From Hyphomicrobiales bacterium (GTDB lineage Bacteria; Pseudomonadota; Alphaproteobacteria; Rhizobiales; Rhizobiaceae), in assembly GCA_900465685.1 (NCBI GenBank), contig UEGR01000021.1:1-36299 (forward strand): a DNA stretch of 36,299 nucleotides, given 5' to 3'. Below the pieces are notes generated by a model. The model was not told where the DNA came from. It searched no databases and worked only from the letters and a program-made list of their open reading frames with translations. The translations under genes were made by a program, and so were the position numbers. This document shows positions 34,037-36,299 of the stretch, in pieces (positions within the stretch are counted from its first letter, which is position 1; each line of letters starts with the position of its first letter).

Positions 34037-34111
34037 TGGTACGCCCAAGGGGAATCGAACCCCTGTTTGCGCCGTGAGAGGGCGCCGTCCTAACCGCTAG
34101 ACGATGGGCGC
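34037..34111 (-). tRNA. tRNA-Glu (anticodon CTC)
   Basis: The minus strand folds as a tRNA: acceptor GCGCCCA with TGGGCGT, D arm with AGCGGTTAGGAC, anticodon stem GCGCC/GGCGC with loop CTCTCAC, and T arm AGGGG-TTCGATT-CCCCT. The anticodon is CTC, reading GAG, so it carries glutamate. The 3' CCA is encoded. The length is 75 bases including CCA. Confidence 0.96.
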
Positions 34112-34130
34112 ATAGGGTCTGTTGTTGGCT

Positions 34131-34159
34131 GATATAATCGCCCTTACAGAAAAGCGCAA
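34131..34159 (-). promoter_or_regulatory. Sigma-70 promoter of tRNA-Glu
   Basis: On the minus strand TTGCGC (34159-34154), a 17-base spacer and TATATC (34136-34131) form a good promoter 20 bases before the tRNA 5' end. Confidence 0.7.
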
Positions 34160-34170
34160 TCCGGGAATAT

Positions 34171-34193
34171 AAAAAGGCGGCCATCGGCCGCCT
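34171..34193 (-). terminator. Intrinsic terminator of the membrane-anchored protein gene
   Basis: AGGCGGCC and GGCCGCCT form a perfect 8-bp stem with a 3-base loop. On the minus strand it is followed by TTTTATATT. Confidence 0.85.
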
Positions 34194-34219
34194 GTTTAAG
34201 TGTGCAACGCACCCCGGTC

Positions 34220-34702
34220 TTACTCGACACTGCCGAGCTTGATGCGGCCAATCACGCGGGATTCGCGATAATCATAAATGATGAGTTCAGTGCCGCCGTC
34301 GGGCAGCAGCGTTTCCAGCGAAAGCTGATCGCCGGACAGGCTCTGCGACAGGAGGCGCGTGCCGGGAACGAGGTTAATCTGCGACTCGATCAGCTTCGGC
34401 GGTTCCGGCTTCACAGGCTGGGCTGCGGCCTGGCCTGGAATATCCGAGCGGGCTTCCTGCGTGGCGGGGGTTTCGGGCGCGCGATTGATCTTGTAGACAA
34501 CGGCGGCGAGCACGGCCATAAGACCGATCAGCATGACGCCGATTGAAACGGCCAGAAGCCGGATCATCTTGCGGCGCACACGTTCCATAGCCGGATCAAG
34601 CACAGGCTCGGACGGTTGTTCGTCCTGATAATAGCCCTGCTGATAGTCCTGATATCCTGAATCCTGCTGATTCTGGTATCGCGGATAGTGTGGATCCTGC
34701 AT
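34220..34702 (-). CDS. Membrane-anchored protein of unknown function
   Basis: This 160-residue protein has a Tyr/Gln/Pro-rich N-terminal cytoplasmic tail (DPHYPRYQNQQDSGYQDYQQ), a basic stretch (MERVRRKMIRLL), one membrane helix (about residues 48-70), a Pro/Ala-rich linker, and a periplasmic domain of about 65 residues ending RVIGRIKLGSVE. ATG 34702 follows GGAG by 7 bases; an ATG at 34720 is also in frame. It diverges from the pseudouridine synthase gene, with the two starts 57 bases apart. I do not recognise the family. The Tyr/Gln tail resembles low-complexity interaction tails. Confidence 0.75.
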   Translation of the reverse strand: MQDPHYPRYQNQQDSGYQDYQQGYYQDEQPSEPVLDPAMERVRRKMIRLLAVSIGVMLIGLMAVLAAVVYKINRAPETPATQEARSDIPGQAAAQPVKPEPPKLIESQINLVPGTRLLSQSLSGDQLSLETLLPDGGTELIIYDYRESRVIGRIKLGSVE

Positions 34703-34758
34703 TAAATGACTCCGGTTCATGCACCCGTGTGGCGCGTGATAACGAAGGGAAGAGACAA

Positions 34759-35763
34759 TTGAAAGAACTAATTGCCGACACTGATGCTGCGGGCAAAAGA
34801 TTGGACCAGTGGCTGGCCGCAGCATTAGGGCCGGAACTCTCCCGCAGTCGCGTTCAGTCCCTGATTGCCGACGGTCATGTGACCATCGACGGTGAACCTG
34901 CTCGTGAAACCAAGCAGAAGCTGCGCGAAGGCATGAAGATCGCCATCGTGCTGCCCGAGCCTGAACCTGCCGAACCCCAAGGCGAGAACATTCCCCTCGA
35001 TATTCTTTACGAGGACGATGATCTCATCGTGATCAACAAGCCTGCTGGCCTTGTCGTTCACCCTGGCAACGGCAACTGGACGGGAACGCTTGTCAATGCC
35101 CTTATATATCATTGTGGCGATAGCTTGTCCGGCATAGGCGGAATCCGCCGTCCGGGCATTGTTCATCGTCTCGACAAGGATACGAGCGGCGTCATGGTCG
35201 TTGCCAAGAACGACCGTTCGCACCGGCATTTAAGCGAACAATTTGCGGACCATGGCCGCACCGGCGATCTGGAGCGCGCTTATCTTGCCCTCGTCTGGGG
35301 CATGACCGAGCGCCCGCAAGGCGTCATCGATGCACATCTCGGACGCTCGCATCGCGACCGCACAAAGCAGGCCGTGGTCAATGAAGAGCGCGAAGACGCC
35401 CGCCATGCCGTCACTCATTATGCGACAGTGGAAAAATTCGGCCCCCGTGAGGATGCCACGGCACTGGCTTCTCTGGTGGAGTGCCGCCTTGAAACCGGCC
35501 GCACGCACCAGATTCGCGTTCATATGGCCCATATCGGCCACCCGCTGGTCGGTGACATGGATTATGGCAGCGCTTATAAAACCAAGGCCAACAAACTGCC
35601 GGAACCGCTGAAGGAAGCTGTGCGCGGCTTTCACAGACAGGCGCTTCACGCCTGGCTTCTCGCCTTCACGCATCCCGCAACCGATGAATTGATGCGATTT
35701 GAAGCGCCGGTGCCCGAAGATATGGAGCACCTACTGGAAAATTTCCGCGCGCACTCCATATAA
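34759..35763 (+). CDS. rluD: RluD-family 23S rRNA pseudouridine synthase
   Basis: This 334-residue enzyme has an N-terminal S4 RNA-binding domain (about residues 16-70, RLDQWLAAALGPELSRSRVQ) and an RluA/RluD catalytic domain with the active aspartate in HRLDKDTSGVMVVAKN. RluD makes the pseudouridines at 1911, 1915 and 1917 of helix 69 in 23S rRNA. The other signature is GRTHQIRVHMAHIGHPLVGD. A GTG at 34690 is in frame, but I chose the TTG at 34759, as AAGGGA lies 8 bases before it and the longer frame would overlap the divergent gene. It is followed by rpoH after 345 bases. RluC-type activity is a small alternative. Confidence 0.9.
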   Translation: MKELIADTDAAGKRLDQWLAAALGPELSRSRVQSLIADGHVTIDGEPARETKQKLREGMKIAIVLPEPEPAEPQGENIPLDILYEDDDLIVINKPAGLVVHPGNGNWTGTLVNALIYHCGDSLSGIGGIRRPGIVHRLDKDTSGVMVVAKNDRSHRHLSEQFADHGRTGDLERAYLALVWGMTERPQGVIDAHLGRSHRDRTKQAVVNEEREDARHAVTHYATVEKFGPREDATALASLVECRLETGRTHQIRVHMAHIGHPLVGDMDYGSAYKTKANKLPEPLKEAVRGFHRQALHAWLLAFTHPATDELMRFEAPVPEDMEHLLENFRAHSI

Positions 35764-36108
35764 TACTGTCAGGTCTTCCGGTTCTTCCTCGCATCGTTGT
35801 GCATGTAAACATGGGCTTTGAAGCGAATTGGAAAAACCGAGCCAACACCAATCCGGGTGCAGTTGATGTCAAAACTGCGCCTGGATCATCAGGAACAGTC
35901 AAATCCAGCGCGCTTTACAGAATGCTTCTGCAACTTTTCACGCAGACGAGCGTTCACATTGCAGTGACAGATTGTTTCATGAGTTAAAGGATCGTGTTTT
36001 CGCCAAAATCATGCCTATATATGGAGGCTCGCGTGAGGGAAGTGCAGGAGGCAGCCCCCGCGACAGGTTCGCCAAATGGGGACCTGAAATTATAAAGGAG
36101 GGTGCTCT
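35764..36108 (+). promoter_or_regulatory. 345-bp gene-free region before rpoH
   Basis: No credible gene is seen on either strand. The stretch should hold the rpoH promoter and leader. An AT-rich part around 35960-36020 includes TTGCAG at 35959 and TATATA near 36014, but no pair has clean spacing. A G-rich section follows at 36020-36080, with possible pairing of GGAGGC and GCCCCC, before the strong rpoH ribosome site. No terminator after rluD was seen. Confidence 0.5.
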
Positions 36109-36299
36109 ATGGCCCAGATGAATCTTCCCAGCATTACGTCCGGCGACGGTGGCCTTACCCGTTACCTGGAAGAAATCCGCCGTTTTCCCATGCTTGAGCC
36201 GCAAGAAGAATATATGCTGGCCAAGCGTTATCATGAACATACCGATCCGAAAGCCGCCCACAAGCTGGTGACGAGCCATCTGCGTCTCGTGGCCAAGAT
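36109..36299 (+). CDS. rpoH: RNA polymerase heat-shock sigma factor RpoH (5' part only)
   Basis: The frame begins after AAAGGAGG and runs off the window edge, giving 63 complete codons. The start MAQMNLPSITSGDGGLTRYL and LEEIRRFPMLEPQEEYMLAK match sigma-32 region 1.2, and HKLVTSHLRLVAK begins region 2. RpoH directs heat-shock gene expression. Many Hyphomicrobiales have two rpoH genes; which one this is cannot be told from the fragment. rluD upstream in the same direction is a known neighbour in this order. Confidence 0.93.
   Translation, partial: MAQMNLPSITSGDGGLTRYLEEIRRFPMLEPQEEYMLAKRYHEHTDPKAAHKLVTSHLRLVAK

Noticed and set aside
35892..35916. GGAAC followed after 16 bases by CTTT in front of rpoH
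   Set aside because: The -10 element does not match CGTT, so it is not counted as an EcfG site.

Overview
The window looks like a chromosomal segment from an alphaproteobacterium of the order Hyphomicrobiales (Rhizobiales), most likely Brucella or the closely related Ochrobactrum group. The reasons are the moderately high G+C coding style, a PhyR-NepR-EcfG general stress locus, an Irr-type iron control element in front of a membrane-bound ferritin (mbfA), a RirA-type site in front of exbB-exbD-tonB, and a Fur-family protein without the usual CxxC zinc motif. This placement rests on gene content and recall; no search was run.

Region 1-10.4 kb is mostly metabolic. An IclR regulator diverges from a succinate-semialdehyde-type dehydrogenase, with palindromic operators between them. 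A YqaA-like membrane protein, DsbB, an HNH endonuclease, an AlkA-type DNA glycosylase, GluQRS and malate synthase G follow, then an XRE-cupin regulator with two GNAT acetyltransferases. Region 10.4-17.8 kb holds a SulP anion transporter behind a structured leader, an MHS-type MFS transporter, mbfA, a class II glutamine amidotransferase, a small DUF6356 protein, an Lrp/AsnC regulator, an SDR enzyme and dUTPase.

Region 17.8-26.5 kb is envelope-related: an orphan TadG/TadE pair below a 516-bp gene-free stretch, the MacA-MacB pair, and the TonB energy-transduction operon. Region 26.7-27.9 kb has three small membrane or membrane-associated proteins, one of only 54 residues.

Region 27.9-33.7 kb is the general stress response neighbourhood: a CHASE3 histidine kinase, the sigma factor EcfG, the anti-sigma factor NepR, the divergent response regulator PhyR, a DUF1328 mini-protein and an HWE-family histidine kinase. 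Sequences matching the EcfG promoter consensus (GGAAC, 16-17 bases, CGTT) precede phyR and the DUF1328 gene. A third exact match lies just after the fur/mur stop codon and reads into a gene-free, stem-loop-rich stretch of about 165 nt with a C-rich 5' part and an intrinsic terminator. I read this as a stress-induced small RNA, possibly a counterpart of Caulobacter GsrN. It is the most interesting object in the window.

The last 3 kb carry the Fur/Mur regulator, a 32-residue predicted membrane protein, tRNA-Glu(CTC) with its promoter, a membrane-anchored protein of unknown function, an RluD-family pseudouridine synthase and the 5' end of rpoH, cut by the window edge.
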